Positions 48,127-61,406 of a stretch of DNA of 64,000 nucleotides are shown here, piece by piece. The DNA comes from Sodiomyces alkalinus F11 (taxonomy: Eukaryota > Ascomycota > Sordariomycetes > Glomerellales > Plectosphaerellaceae). The notes beneath the pieces were generated by a model. That model searched no databases. It saw only the letters and a program-made list of their open reading frames with translations, and was not told the origin of the DNA. A program made the position numbers and the translations under genes. How positions within the stretch are numbered: the first letter of the stretch is position 1; each line of letters begins with the position of its first letter. Location of the stretch: positions 1,482,111-1,546,110 of the forward strand of contig NW_021167082.1 of assembly GCF_003711515.1 (NCBI RefSeq), written 5' to 3'.

Positions 48127-50523
48127 TCAGAAGCGAGCCCTCTCAGTAGGAAAGGAGACCGGATCATACATGCGCTCCTTGATGTAGGCGGTCAGGGCAA
48201 CGTCGCCCCACTCCTCCCACTCATGCCATTGCTCGTCGGAAAGCTTGGAGACGCCATCCCTCCGCGCGGCCTTCATGACCTCGCGGGCGACGATCAAGCT
48301 GGCATCGCGGACGCGTTCGATCCTGGGGTAGATCAAGCCCTTGCGGAGCTCGTCAGTGTTCAGAGACTCGGCCAGGGCGGCGGCCGAAGTGTACACCATG
48401 TTGTCGGTGACCTTGGTGGCCTTGGCCAAGATGGTACCGAGGCCAAGACCAGGGAAGACGTAGACATTGTTGCCCTGGTTGGGATTGTAGTCGACGACAT
48501 TGCCGTCCGGGGTCTTCATAGCAAAGGACGAGAAGGGCGAACCCGAAGCAAAGATGACAGTGCCGTCAGTCCATTGCACAGCCTGCTCGAATGTGCACTC
48601 GGCCTTGGTGAGGGGATTGCTGAGGGGGAACAGGATGGGCCGGCGACCGAGACCACCAGCGTCCACCGAGGCCTTGAGGGCTCGCACAACCGACTCGGTG
48701 AAGACGCCGAAGGTGGCCGTGAGACCGATCAAGGCAGACGGCTTGACATACTCAATCACCTCTTCCAGGGTGCGGAATTGATGGCCGTTGTTGTCCGTGC
48801 GGGCAAAGTACTTCTTGTGCTCGGCGAGCTCATCGCCACGGTCCTGGGTGACTAGACCCTTGGTGTCGACGAGCCAAAACTTCCGCTTCGCTTCTTCTTC
48901 GCTGAGGCCTCTCCGGGTGTAGTACTCGACCAGTTGCTTCGCGACGCCAACGCCGGCGGAACCGGCACCCATGAAAACCAGACGCTGCTCATCAACAGGC
49001 ACGCCGGACAGGTTGACAGCACCGATGTAGCTGGTATTGGTTAGCAAAACAGATCGCCAAATTGAGTTGGTTTTGGGGACATCAGGCACATACCCTCCCA
49101 GGATAACGGCGCCAGTTCCCTGGACGTCGTCGTTGAAGCACTTGTACTTATTCCGATAGCGGTCAAGGTACTTGAAGGCTTTCTCCGTGTCGAAGTCCTC
49201 AAACTGAACGACCATGTTGGGGAAGACATCGTTGGCGGCCTCCATGAACTCGTCCATGAAAGCCTGCTGTTCCTCGACGGACACGCGCCTGGAGCGAAGG
49301 CCGAGGTAGAAGGGATCCTTCAGATTGGTCTCGTTGTTGGTTCCGGTATCCAGAACGATGGGAAGAGTCTTGGCGGGGTTGATACCAGCGGCACCTGTGT
49401 AGAGGGCCAGCTTTCCGATCTAGGTGGGGTTAGGTGAGTTGTTAGCTCCAAGTCGTCACACCCGTCACCACCACTCGCCATGCATCGGAACGAACTCACA
49501 GAAATGCCCACGCCGTTGATACCCAGATCGCCGAGTCCCAGGATGCGGGAGCCGTCTGTCACGACGCAGATCTCAGGCTCAGGATAGGGCCAGTTCCGCA
49601 GCATTGTGCGAATGGATTTCCGCTGCTTGATGGAAATGTACAGCGACTCCGGGCGAGTGTAGAGACTGGAGTACTGGAGGCAGACGTCGCCGATGGTAGG
49701 GGTGTAGACGAGGGGCATCAGTTCGCGGATGTTGTCGATGAGAACGCGATAGAACAGGTCGATGTTCTGGGCCTTGAGATTTGACAGGTAGAGGTACTTG
49801 TCGATGTTGGTCTGGCGAGTCTGGATCATCTTCATGACCCGAGCCGACTGGGTCTCGAGGCTCTCCATGACGTGGGGGATCAGGCCGGTGAGGTTTTTGG
49901 ACACACGTTCCTCTGGGGTGAAGGAAAGGCCTAGTGAGGACAGCATGTTAGTTGGATGAATGGACTGTTTTGATTGGGGAGGATCGGAAGCCATGCGGAC
50001 GTAGGTGATGAAGGGGTAAAAGAGAGAAAAGAGAAACCCAAGTCGGGTAGGAAGAATAGGAAGTCGAAGAGCAGGAATGGGTAAGGGATGGGAAGGGGAT
50101 AGGATGGGATGGGATGGGGATAGGATGGGATGGGATGGGATGGGATGGAGCATGACTATACATACCCTTGTTCCAGACGGGTTCACGCAAGACCTGGTGA
50201 CCACAAGCCGATGACTTGGGGATGGTCTCGGTTGGACGGTATTGTTGAACTTCCGGGTAGTGATTCTGGGCATAACCCCGATGCTGGTCGAGGGCGGCCG
50301 TCTTCATCTTATCCTCGAGCTCAGCGATGTTGATGGAAGACATGGGGTTGAAGTCTGTCATCCTGCGACTGGATATGGACATGCGTTTAGTAGATATAGA
50401 AGAATGAGAGGAGCGGGCAGAGGCGACGGACGAGGCGACGGACGAGGCGACAGGTGAGGCAGAACGTGGGGTGGATATATCGGAGCTGGAGGCGGTGCTG
50501 TAGGAGGACGCCATCGGCATCAT
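48127..50523 (-). CDS. Malic enzyme, probably mitochondrial
   Basis: Oxidative decarboxylation of malate to pyruvate. Four exons joined by introns 50165-49931 (235 bp), 49499-49420 (80 bp) and 49093-49031 (63 bp, in frame but removed to give GGYIGAVNLSG). Family segments in order: PVWNKGLSFTPEERVSKNLT, LMPLVYTPTIGDVCLQY, RSIRTMLRNWPYP, SRILGLGDLGINGVGIS, FNDDVQGTGAVIL (metal site), FMGAGSAGVGVAKQL (dinucleotide fold), IGLTATFGVF and FASGSPFSSF. The start is uncertain. The family-like N-terminus begins at one of the ATGs at 50523, 50520 or 50514, but the frame is open to 51108 and contains an Arg/Ser-rich, acid-poor stretch with RSYS, which looks like a mitochondrial presequence with its cleavage site. 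Starts at 50973 or 51108 are therefore possible. NAD versus NADP use cannot be decided. Confidence 0.9.
50100..50150. repeat. 5-bp GGGAT/GATGG tandem repeat inside a malic-enzyme intron
   Basis: About ten copies of GGGAT with one interruption, within intron 49931-50165. It probably accounts for this intron being longer than its neighbours. Confidence 0.8.
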
Positions 50524-51109
50524 GGGCCCGCGGAGCTGAGTCGAAGAGACGGAGTATGACCGCAGAAAAGAGGACGGGCGGGTGAGGGTGGTAGAATTGG
50601 CCGTATTACAATTACTAGCGGCCGAGGTAGTGCGGGAAGGGAGTGTGCGAGTAGGAGAACAACCGAGGCGAAGAAGGGCGGGGGCGGGAGCAGGAGCAGG
50701 AGTAGTAGCAGTAGCAGACACAGAGCCGGGACCAGCACCAGCGGCGTCAAGATGAAAACGGGCGGTTAGCGGTAAAGAGACGAAGGAAGAGATGAAGGAA
50801 GAGATGAAGGAAGAGACGGGGACACGTGAGAGGCTTGTTGAGAAGGAAAATGAAGTCGGACGCAAGGAAAGGAATCGCAGTCGTCTTCGAGAGAGGACGA
50901 GTCTGTTTAAGAGATGCGATCCGGATCGGACAGGGGAGGAGGCTGCGAGCCAAGCACCGTGACTTTGGCCCATCCGGTAAGCTCTGGCAAGGGGGGAGGC
51001 TCTCGGACGAGTCCTCCAGTACGTGTAGTCCGTTCCAGGTGGGTAAGGGGGGCGTAAGGGAGGTTTAGGGGCCTCTCCGTCGCAGAGCTGGCGGGGGTGT
51101 AGTTTCAAG

Positions 51110-54100
51110 AATAGGATGTGGACCCCTGGGGGAGGGAGTGAGGGGTGGATCGAGGTCCGGGAGTGGTAACGGTATTCCGTACCGGTACCGGTACCGGTAC
51201 TTTAGCCAGGACCCTGATTGGGGGATTTCGACAAACACGAGGCCTGCCCAAGGCGGGAATCTGGGATGGTAGCTCGACCACCTTTTGAAATGGGCTGAAT
51301 ATTCGTATAGTGTGATCAGATGGAAAAAAAAAGAAGAAAAAAAGGGGGTGGGGTGGCGGGAGATCTCGGGAGATGAGGAAGACGAATGGAATTTCGATTG
51401 AGGCCTCCTTCTTGTTCCTTTCTCCCCAAGGTAGGTTCGGATAGTTTGCTGCCCAAACAGAGTCCCGGCTTAATCCGTATGGTATGGTTTTGCGTGTGAC
51501 CAACCTGGAGGACAAGGAAGGAAGGAAGGAAGCAAGAAAGAGGGCGAGGTGACGGGGAGAAGAAAAAAGGCGGAGGAGGAATATTCCTTACGAATAGAAG
51601 AAGGAAAAGGGAGGTGGTAGGCGAATTGGAGAGATTTAAAAAAGCAAGGCGGCCGTCATGTGAGGTGGATGTAAGATCTGGACCAGAGAAGGACTCTGTT
51701 GAGAACGTACAAAATAAGGTAGGGTTGGAGGTAAGGTACTTCCTACTACGTTGTACGTTGTAACTGGATGACTCAAATTCAACGTCCTCTCCGTAGTCGG
51801 AAGCAACGACCTGGCTATGTGAGTCCTTGTCCTGCCTTAGCGTGCCCGCAGGTCTGGGGAAAGGCAAGAAGGAGCGGGTTGAAGCTTAAGGTACCTTAGG
51901 ATAGCGCTAATGCAGGCGGAGGATGCGAAGGAAAAGACGGAGTGGGAAGTATCGGACTGGTTTCCTAGCACATTATTTTAGTTGGATGTGTTGTGCTCGT
52001 TGATGAATGATGGTACTTCTGGGGTACGAATCCAGGACCGAAGAGGATGAATGCCTATCATCCACCAGATCTACTCCGGATCTACGCCGGATCCTCTGGG
52101 TACCTAATGTAATTACTCCCCTCCGGAAGGAGAGGTTCAACAAGATGTTTGGCAGGTTAGGCACGGAGTACAGTTATTACCCACGATGACCTACTCCGTG
52201 TATCTGGGAATTTTGTGGAAAGTACGACTCCTCGAAGCCTTGCTTGACGATCTTCCTCTTCCACGTAAATGATATTCCCCATACGATGTTACCATTCTCC
52301 TTTCGTAGCAAGTGTGATTAAACAAGCTCGGACCCTAATAAAACAAAGAAACGAAAAAAAAAGAAGAAAAAAAGTACCTGATAACCAGTGCCTCCGCTGA
52401 GCATCATTCGCTCCTAACGCTCGCACCATCCTGGTAAAACATCGCGCACTCACGAACTAGGTGTAGGCCGTTACGTACACAGAGAAATGAACGTCGTCAC
52501 CGAAATTTTGTTGGGAGATTGGAGAGGTTGGAGAACGAACCAAAAAGACGAAAAAGGTAAGGAGTCAGCCGCGTAAGTACGTTGTAGACCTCTTTCCCTT
52601 GCATGGCGTTGCAGCTCTTCTACCATTTTGACCCCTGTCCCTGCATGCCCGACGGGTTGGCACATCACTTTACCGCTCGCTGCTTGGTTGCAGTCCTCGT
52701 TTTTTTTTTCGGTGGTGTGGCACACCTTCCGTTGGCACACCCTACCACACCACACCGACGGGGCTTATCGGCAACGGGCGCGTTCTCTCTTTCACCGATG
52801 GATGTCACCCAGCCGCCGTTCCGTGTCCGACGGGCTCCGGACGGAACGCAAGAAAAGATAAGGGAGTGACATTCCGGTCCCTTCTTCAAAACACCCCGAT
52901 TCCTTCGATAAGATGATATGAATGGAACAGCCCGAGAACTCGGCGAACGACCACAAACAGAAGAAATAAATCCATGATGGTCACCGAACTTCACCTATTT
53001 CGTAATTAATTATGTACACCGCCTACTCCGTACCAAAGGACCAGACCAGGTGACACAGCTTTCACTTCGGATAATTTGCAGTGTGCCGCTTGCCAATTGG
53101 TCAATGGGTGGTGTACGGGTTCCTGGTTGGGTTAGTGTCCCGAAACCCCAATCCCCAGTCCCCAGTCCCCGTCGTGGCGTCTTCCTGATTGACCCGGTAG
53201 CTCCATCGCCTGCCCGCAAGTCTCTCCGCTTTCTTGACGCATAACGAGGACAAAAAAGAAGAAAAGGAAGGATTGGGTAAATCCTCACCGCAGTCGCAAG
53301 GGAACAAGTGCGGGGAAGCAAATGCGAAAGTCAATCGCACATCTCGCGTGTCGACTCTCGACAAAATAGACGTCACGAAAATCCTTCCTCCGACTTCTTC
53401 CGATGCCGGTGACAAGGGTCTCACGTACCGGCAACCCCGTCGGTAAGTGCCCCGTCCCCAACCTGCAGGCTAATTACCTAAAACCATCCGTACTCCGTAC
53501 CTGGCGTACCGAGTATTACCAACTTTCAGCCGAACGCAGCCAACTTCGAGACGTCTTCTTCTCCCGTGGTCCAGCCTGCACCACATGTAGGCACAGGGGT
53601 CCTAGCATCCGTCATCGCTCCCTTTTTTCGTCTTCTTTTCCCTTTCTTCTATGATTCCCAGCCCTCTAGGGCCCCGTTGAGGGCCAAACAGAGTTGTGAC
53701 ACGCAAAACGCACAACAGCACTGAAAGAGGCACATCCCGTCTGATGTGCAACTGCTGTCCCCACCCACCTCAAACGCCATCTCAACGTGTCTCTGACCTT
53801 TCTCCAAGCGCACCTTCAAGATGACCTCAGACATGTTCTCCCTATTTTTGGGGTGATCGGTGATGCTTGGACTTGGTTGTGCATACCCAAGTCTCACCGT
53901 TGATGCTCTTCCCACTCGGTTGAAACCCAAACCATCTTTACCTTTACCGTCCTTGCGATCTGCATTACGTGTGTTTTGTGTCGTGTCGCGACACAAACAT
54001 GGGAAGAGAGCGACTGAACGTATTAATTACTTGTTGTGAAGGAAATGTTTGTTATCCCGGCTCATGTTCTTGGTAATTACTTCATAACTGGGGGGGGGGG

Positions 54101-56262
54101 GGGGGTTCCTCTTCATATCCGTGCCTTTCATACCTCACTTGGGCGTTCATGACCACGCATTGACCATCTTGAGTGGGCATACGGTGAGACCCAATGGTCG
54201 TTACGTCGTTACCTTTAATCAACGAGTGTTTCTGGGTGTTTGCGCGTCCCCCGAAGAGAACCCCAGGCGTGGCAATACATCAAGGGGAAGACGGGATGCG
54301 GGTAAAGATAAGAGGATGGGCCGCAGAGAACTCATCCCAATGGATGCCATATGAAGTTCATACCGCTCAATTTATCTGGTAACTCTGTACACGTGTACAC
54401 CCAACTTGCAGGTTGTTCCGCTAACTGGCAATCAGAGAAATCCAGTTAATTATGCTATGCTCCCAGGGATGACGTCGGAACGTCTGGTGTCTGCATGCAT
54501 ATAATGTCACGAGAAATAGCCAAGACCGATAATATCGTCGGTTGGTCTTGGACGGTCTTGGACCCATCCAGCAGTTCCGGAGACGTCAGTGTGTTCCCCG
54601 GATTCAAACGAAGCCCACAATTTCCAGCCCGAGGCCGCTACCTCGTAGCTAATGAGTCAGACCTTGTTCTCCGTCCTCTTGAGACTCTGTGGTAGGCATT
54701 AGACTGACATCCCTAGGTCTGCGTGAGTATCATATCAGTTGGGGGAAGTGGCTATGCCCGCCCCTTCATTAACACGGAAGCAACCCGCCACGACACACAG
54801 CAAACGACCACCATCGACTTTAGAAATGCGCCCAGTGGCCTGCTGAGTACGGCAGGATGTTTCCACGGCCTCATTATACCTGTTGCCGGCCTTGTGTGGA
54901 TGTCATTGTCATCGTCATCGTCATCTTGCCCAGTCCTTTATAATTCCTAGGAAGCTATTCATGACCACTAAGTACAACCGCAATAATAAGCGGCGCAACC
55001 ACCGATACACTGGTATTTCTCTTTACCAGCCGACGGCTCCTGCACCAATCCTGCGCCTCACTTTCCATCGACTAGCGGATGCATGCCCTCGGAGGGGTTT
55101 CTGGGTATTGAACCACTGAACCACCTGGCACTGTCGAGGATACTCCGCACCGCGTGGTTCTACTCAAAAAGTACATTCGAGTACTGGAATTGGCAACCAC
55201 GTGAATTTCTTCTATACTTCGTAAGTATTCATACTCCGTAGGTACGGAGTTCACCCACGTGCTTTACCGATACCCGGAGGGCATGCCGACACCATCCGAG
55301 TTATCGGTACAAGCACGTGGACGTTGTAACTCGGAATCAACGTCCGACGAACAAACATGACCGTTTCCCGAGGGAAGTCAGCGAAGGTGTAAAACGCCTT
55401 GCACGTCGTAGGTATAGGGATAGGGCAAGATGAGATTTTCGACGAGTGAACAACATGTTAACCGAGGTTCCTTTTTTTTTTTTTTCGGGATATCGATCAA
55501 TGACAAATTTAAGAACATGACACAAGAGAACCCTATGGCCCCCAGATCCGAACCAACGGGGCACTAGTATCGATCGATTGGATCAGTAATCTAACCATCT
55601 TGGCTTCCGGGGAACCAGTTGGAGAGCACGGTGGTGACGCATAGAGTATGGCCAGAGAAGCGGTGAATATACTTATCGTTGACGACTGCAACATGGGAAA
55701 TCAGCGAGGTGACGGGAACGCGGCTCTCTGTTTCGCCGTCATCTTGGGAAGCTGCAAACCTCAAAGACGTCATGGAGCCTTACGATACTAATTTGAGCCG
55801 TACATAAACGTCGCATTTTCATCACCAAAGCAGGGCCGAGAAAGGAAAGAGACGGGGGTTACCTATTTTGCTCCGGGCCGCTCCCGGGATGGAACCCCCC
55901 ACCTCCTCCTCCACCCCCCTGCCGATCCCACCCCGCAGTCCACCCCGGAATCGAGCGGGGATTTTGACAAGGGGAGACGATAGCTGGAAGCTGGAAGCTG
56001 ACTGATGGCTAGACAGTCCAATAACGAAGCACAATCTCCCCCAAACTCGCGACGGCTTGAGCCGAAAACCGAACGACTCGACCTTACACGTGTTGCTTTG
56101 CTTGTGTCTGCATCCTTTCGTCTCTGCCACTTTCCGCGTCCTTCGCACATCTTCCTTTTCTTCCCGCGGGTTTTCCAATCCCGCAACTACCGACGTGCTG
56201 TTGCTACTGTATTCGAAGACCGTGGATTTTTTTTAGCACTTAATACGTAGCAAACAGGAATC
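51110..56262. other. 5.1-kb intergenic region
   Basis: Divergent promoter space between malic enzyme (leftwards) and acetoacetyl-CoA synthetase (rightwards). No frame shows convincing coding character or a domain. It holds low-complexity tracts (poly-G 54090-54105, A-rich tracts at 51320 and 52350), a tandem ACCGGT hexamer at 51180-51201 and several copies of a TACTCCGTA/TACGGAGTA motif (for example 53026, 53491, 55226, 55241). It may contain non-coding transcripts or a small gene I cannot recognise. Confidence 0.5.
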
Positions 56263-59099
56263 ATGGCTACAGCCGAGATGCCGAGGAAGCTCTGGGAGCA
56301 CCCAGACCCCCAGAATACGGAAATGTACAGGTTCATGCAGGATCTCAATAGGAAACATGGTCTGAATCTCGAGGTTTGCCAACCGGAGCTCCTCCCTCTC
56401 TCTCTCTCCCTCTCTCTCTCGTCATCTCCTTGTCTTACATTCCTCAAATACGTAAACTTATAAACTCACAACTCTGTTCCCAGACCTACCCCGACCTCTA
56501 CCGCTGGTCCTGCGCCAACCGGTCCCGCTTCTGGGCCGAAGTCTTCGCCTACGCCAACCTCATCCACACGGGGTCCTACACCACCGTCGTAGACGAATCG
56601 GCCCCGATCGACTCCATCCCGCGCTGGTTCCGCGGCGTCCGCCTCAACTGGGCCGAAAACATCCTCTACGCCCGCTCGTCCGCCGACCCCTCCCACCACC
56701 ATGGCACCGCCGGCAAGGAGGACGCCAAGACCGCCATCACCGAGGTCCGCGAGGGGAACTCCGCCGTCAGGCACTGCTCGTGGGCCGGCCTGCGCCAGGC
56801 GACCGCCAGGCTGGCGGCCGCCATGAAGGCACGCGGCGTCGCCAAGGGGGACCGCGTCGTGCTGGTCGGCGCCAACTCCATCGAGACGTGTCTTGTCTTT
56901 TTGGCGGCGACGTGGTTGGGGGCCCTGTTTAGCAGCTCTTCGACGGATATGGGCGTGAGTGGTATTTTGCAGAGGGCTGTACAGATTAATCCGAAGGTGA
57001 GTGGGCTTTGTCCAACTTGTTTATGTCTTGCAATTTTTTTTCTTTTCTTTTTTTCTTTGGTTTTTTTTTTTCATATTTTATATTTTATACGTTATATTTT
57101 ATATTTTATATTTTATATTTTATATTTTATATTTTATATTTTATATTTTATATTTTATATTTTATATTTTATATTTTATATTTTATNNNNNNNNNNNNNN
57201 NNNNNNNNNNNNNNNNNNNNNNNNNNTTTTATATTTTATATTTTATATTTTATATTTTATATTTTATATTTTATATTTTATATTTTATATTTTATATTTT
57301 ATATTTTATATTTTATATTTTATATTTTATATTTTATATTTTATATTTTATATTTTTAGTTTTTAATTTTATTTTTTATTTTTTATTCTTTTATTATTCT
57401 CTTCCCCCCATCCAATATTCACCAATTACGCCCCTCAGTTCATATTTTTCGACGATGCGGCGCTTTACAATGGCAAAGTCATCGACTTGCGCGACAAGAT
57501 GGCCGCAGTCTCCCAAGACATGAAGGACTGCGACCAATTCAACGGCATCATCTCCATCCAGCGCTTCGCAAAGCCTCACGACATCTCCTCCGTTCCTCGC
57601 GCAGAGACATGGGAGCACTTCCTCGCTTCGTCTCCCCCGTGCACCCCCCCTCCTCCGTTCGAGCAGTGCGACTTCCACGACCCGTTGCTCGTCTACTATT
57701 CCTCCGGGACGACCGGGATTCCCAAAGCCATCGTCCACTCCGTCGGCACCATCATCATCAGCCTGTTCAAAGAAGGCCGCCTCCACGAGGACGTCTCGCC
57801 CGATTCCGTCGGCCTGCAGTACACCACGACAGGGTGGATCATGTACCTCGCCAACGTAGCGCAGCTCCTCTTCGGCGCCCGCACCGTCATGTACGACGGC
57901 TCGCCCTTCCAGCCGGACCTGACCACCTTCGTCCGCATCCTGGCCGAGCAGCGCGTCACCAAGCTGGGCACCAGCCCGCGCTGGATGGCCGAGATGGCGA
58001 AAAACAACCTGGCGCCGCGCGACCTCGCCGACTTGAGCAGTCTCCGCATCGTCACCTCCACCGGCATGGTGCTCTCCGACCAGCTCTTCCACTGGTTCTA
58101 CGACGTCGGCTTCCCGCCCCGCGTCCACCTCGCCAACATCTCCGGCGGCACCGACATCGCCGGCTGCTTCGGCATCCAGAACCCCCTCACCCCCGTCTAC
58201 GTCGGCGGCACTCAGGGCCCCTCCCTCGGCGTCCCCATCGCCATCTACGACGCCCAGCGCCCCGACGACGGGGGGCCCGGCCGCCCCGTCCCCGACGGCG
58301 AACATGGCGAACTCGTCGCCACCGCCGCGTTCCCCAACATCCCCGCCTTCCTCTGGGGGGACCAGACGGATCCCGTCGCGCCCACCGCGGCGAGGGCCTA
58401 CACCGCGCCCCCGGGGTCGAAGTACCACGCCGCCTACTTCGCGCGCTTCGGCCACGTCTGGGCCCACGGCGACTTTTGCGTCGTGAACCCGGCCACGGGG
58501 GGCGTGGCGTTTCTGGGAAGGGCCGACGGCGTGCTGAACCCTTCGGGGGTGCGGTTCGGTAGCGCCGAGGTCTATGCCGTCGTGGAGGGCTTCTTTGCCG
58601 ACCGCGTGGCGGATAGCCTTTGTGTCGGCCAGCGAAGGCCCGCGGATGAGGACGAGAGCGTCATGCTCTTCTTGCTCATGAGGCCCGGGCATGTGTTTGA
58701 TAGCAAGTTGGTGGCGGAGATGCGGGAAGCTATTGCCAGGGAGCTTACCAAGAGGCATGTGCCCAAGTGGATTTTTGAGACGCCCGAGATTCCGGTATGT
58801 TTTTCTCTTTTTTTCTCCTTTTCTCCTTTTCTCCTTTTTCTTCTTCCGTTTGGCTCTTCCTTTGTCTTCACATGCCGAGGGTAAAGGAGTTCTCAATAAC
58901 GAAATACCACTAACTTGCCCGCCCCCCCCTCATGCCACAGACGACGGTGAACTTGAAGAAAGTCGAGTTGCCCGTCAAGCAGATTGTGTCTGGCCGAATC
59001 ATCAAGCCGAGCGGAACGCTTCTCAACCCCAAGAGTCTGGACTATTACTACCAGTTCGCCAAGGTAGAGGACCTGGTGGCCGGGAAGGGGAAGCTGTAG
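56263..59099 (+). CDS. AACS: Acetoacetyl-CoA synthetase
   Basis: ANL-superfamily enzyme activating acetoacetate to acetoacetyl-CoA with ATP. Four exons: 56263-56373, 56484-56996, 57439-58794 and 58941-59099, all phase 0, giving 712 residues. Family features: N-terminal LWEHPDPQNTEMYRFM; WFRGVRLNWAENIL; a CoA-ligase P-loop-like YYSSGTTGIPKAIVHS; YTTTGWIMYL; the adenine-binding NISGGTDIAGCF; HGDF and FLGRADGVLNPSGVR hinge segments; and the catalytic lysine region SGRIIKPSGTLLNPKSL near the C-terminus. Intron 1 is a CT repeat. Intron 2 is a TTTTATA repeat with an assembly gap. The C-terminus KVEDLVAGKGKL fits the family. Confidence 0.93.
57075..57356. repeat. TTTTATA heptanucleotide repeat with a 40-N gap inside an intron
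   Basis: Uninterrupted 7-bp repeats fill most of the second intron of the acetoacetyl-CoA synthetase gene. N bases at 57187-57226 mark a place where the assembly could not span the array, so the true length is unknown. Confidence 0.95.
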
Positions 59100-59785
59100 A
59101 GCTCGAGGCCCTCTCGTTTCGTAGCATCACAGAGCATCTCTGCCTTGGTAAATACGACCAATACCTAGCCTCGAGCGAAGCGATGGCTGTATACCATCAT
59201 GTAGAAGTCACACGCGAGGATCCTCTGCCTCGAAAGGAGTAGGAACACATCAAGTCGATCCCGAGTGCTGTTGTTTCTCCTACAAGCCCGTACAGGCTTC
59301 CTACCAACTCCTAACGATTAGGACAAATGCAACCCTCCCTGCCCGTACCGGTATGGAATGAATGCTACCCTAAAAGACCTTTTATACTCCCCCCGCCCCC
59401 GGCCGTGATCATGCCCATGCCAATGTGACAACATTACCTCGGGTGCTCTGCGTCGCTCCCCATCTACACCCTGTGATGCGTAATATAGCCGTAGCTTTTC
59501 CTTGGCCCAAGAAAACACACAGACGCCGGCTAGAGATATACGAGAGAAAATAACCAGGACGGCCCCTGTCCAGCTTCCATGCTCGCTTGACCAAGGCAAG
59601 GGGGCGGGGGCAACGGAAGTAGAGGAAGGAGACCAATAGGAAGAGGGAAAGAAAAAGGAAAAGGAGATGACAGAGGAGGAGAAGAGAGAAGAAAAAAGAC
59701 ATCAAGACATGACTTCGTACCGTTCGTCCCCTACATTTGTTTGCAGTGACGATTCCCCCCGCCCCCCGCCCAACCGGGCCAACGG
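59100..59785. other. Convergent intergenic region
   Basis: 3' flanks of the acetoacetyl-CoA synthetase and CDC16-like genes. No gene is supported. Confidence 0.4.
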
Positions 59786-61311
59786 TCAATCATAGCCACT
59801 CGTCTCCATCGAGCCCTCACCCCTACCCTTCCCCTTGGCCATCCAGTTCCCGGGTTGCCCCCGCGCAGCGACCTTGTCCCGCGCTCGCGCCTTGCTCAGC
59901 TCCAGCTCGCCCTCGAACGCCTCCAGCTCCTCCTCGTCGTCGTCGGCGGCAGCGGCGACATCGATGCCCACCGTCTCCTCCAGGGCCTTGTTGAGCAGCT
60001 CCGTCGCGATGCTGTCCTGCGGGTGGACGGCCAGGGCCTCGTGGAGCGGCACGACGGCCTTCTCCGGCTGGCCATCTTCCAGGTAGATGAGGCCCTTGGC
60101 GCAGAGGATGGCGGCGTCCTTGCCGCCGAGGCGGAGCACCTCGTTGAACTCGGCCAGGGCCTCGCGGTGGCGGCGCAGGCGGCGGTAGGCGTGGGCGAGG
60201 TTGGTCCGCGGGCCGAGCCAGGCGTCCGGGTCGGCGCCCATCTCGTCGGCGATCTCGAGGGCGCGCACGAAGAACTGCACGGCCTCGTCCGGCCTGCCCT
60301 GGTGGTACTTGACCACGCCCATCTCGTTGAGCAGCAGCGGGTCCGTCTTGCACAGGCCGTAGGCGGTCTTGAGGAACTCCTCGGCCAGGGTCATGTTGTT
60401 GAGCGCGTGGTTCTGCATGCCCAGGAAGACCTGCGGCAGGTGCGTGCCCATGAAGAGCCGCGCGGCGGTCGAGTAGGCCGAGATGGCCTGGTCGTGCTCC
60501 CCCTCGGCGGCGAAGGTGTGGGCGAAGCCGATCCAGGCCGGGCCGAAGTGCGCGTCCATCATGCTGGCCTTGCTGAAGTAGCGGCGGGCCTCGGCGATCT
60601 TGTCGATGGCGAAGTAGTAGACGCCGACGGCCAGCCACGAGCACGGTTCGCCAGGGTGGTTGTCGGCCAGGTCGTGGGCCACCAGGAAGAGCGCGTTCTT
60701 CCGGCCGAGCTCGAAAAGGCAGGCCAGGTGCAGCGGGTAGACGCTAAAGTTGTACTTGTCGTCCTGCAGGATCGAGTCGGTGATGGCCAGGGCGTCCTGG
60801 TAGCGGCACTGCGTGTAGAGGAGGTCGGCGCGGGCCAGGAGGAGGTCCGGGTTGTCGGCGAGGCGGTAGTGGGTCGACAGGGAGTCGTAGGCGGCGGCGA
60901 AAGCCGAGGGGTCGCGGTACTTGGAAAGCTGGGTGGTGTAGAGCATCTTGGTGAACTCGGCCGCCTCCTGGGAGGCCGAGACGCTGGCCGGGACGTGGAT
61001 GGAGTCGAAGTCGAGCGAGTCGAGGAACTGCCACTCCCCGTCGGGCGACAGCAGCGAGTTGGCCATGAGCTGGTGGAAGGCCTCGAAGCACTGCACGTCG
61101 ATGCGGACGGCATCCTTGTAGCACTCCTTGGCGCGGTCAAAGGCGTTCTGCTTGGCGTAGCAGATGCCGCGCAAGTAGCACATGGCAGCCTCGTATTTTC
61201 GGTTCAGCGCTTCTTCTTCCTGCTCCTCTGTTTCGTCTCGTAGCTGCCTGTCCCTGGCTGTGGTGGACAAGCCCCTGGCGCGGGAGGAGCCGGCGTTGTT
61301 GTTGTTGTGGC

Positions 61312-61406
<95 letters not shown>

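Noticed and set aside
51180..51201. Tandem ACCGGT hexamers as a regulatory site
   Set aside because: Only about three and a half copies, with no other support. A chance short tandem repeat is sufficient.
55515..55600. Possible tRNA (B-box-like GGTTCGGATC on the minus strand)
   Set aside because: No matching A box, acceptor stem or anticodon arm could be folded around it.
56376..57359. Frame reading into repeated FYILYFI
   Set aside because: Produced by the TTTTATA intron repeat and crosses an N gap. Not a gene.
57394..58896. 500-codon open frame on the minus strand
   Set aside because: It lies opposite the main exon of acetoacetyl-CoA synthetase. The G+C-rich coding strand suppresses stops on the other strand, and no domain is seen.
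59855..61243. 462-codon open frame on the plus strand
   Set aside because: Antisense shadow of the G+C-rich CDC16-like exon. Its composition is biased to Gly/Leu/Val/Glu and no motif is seen.
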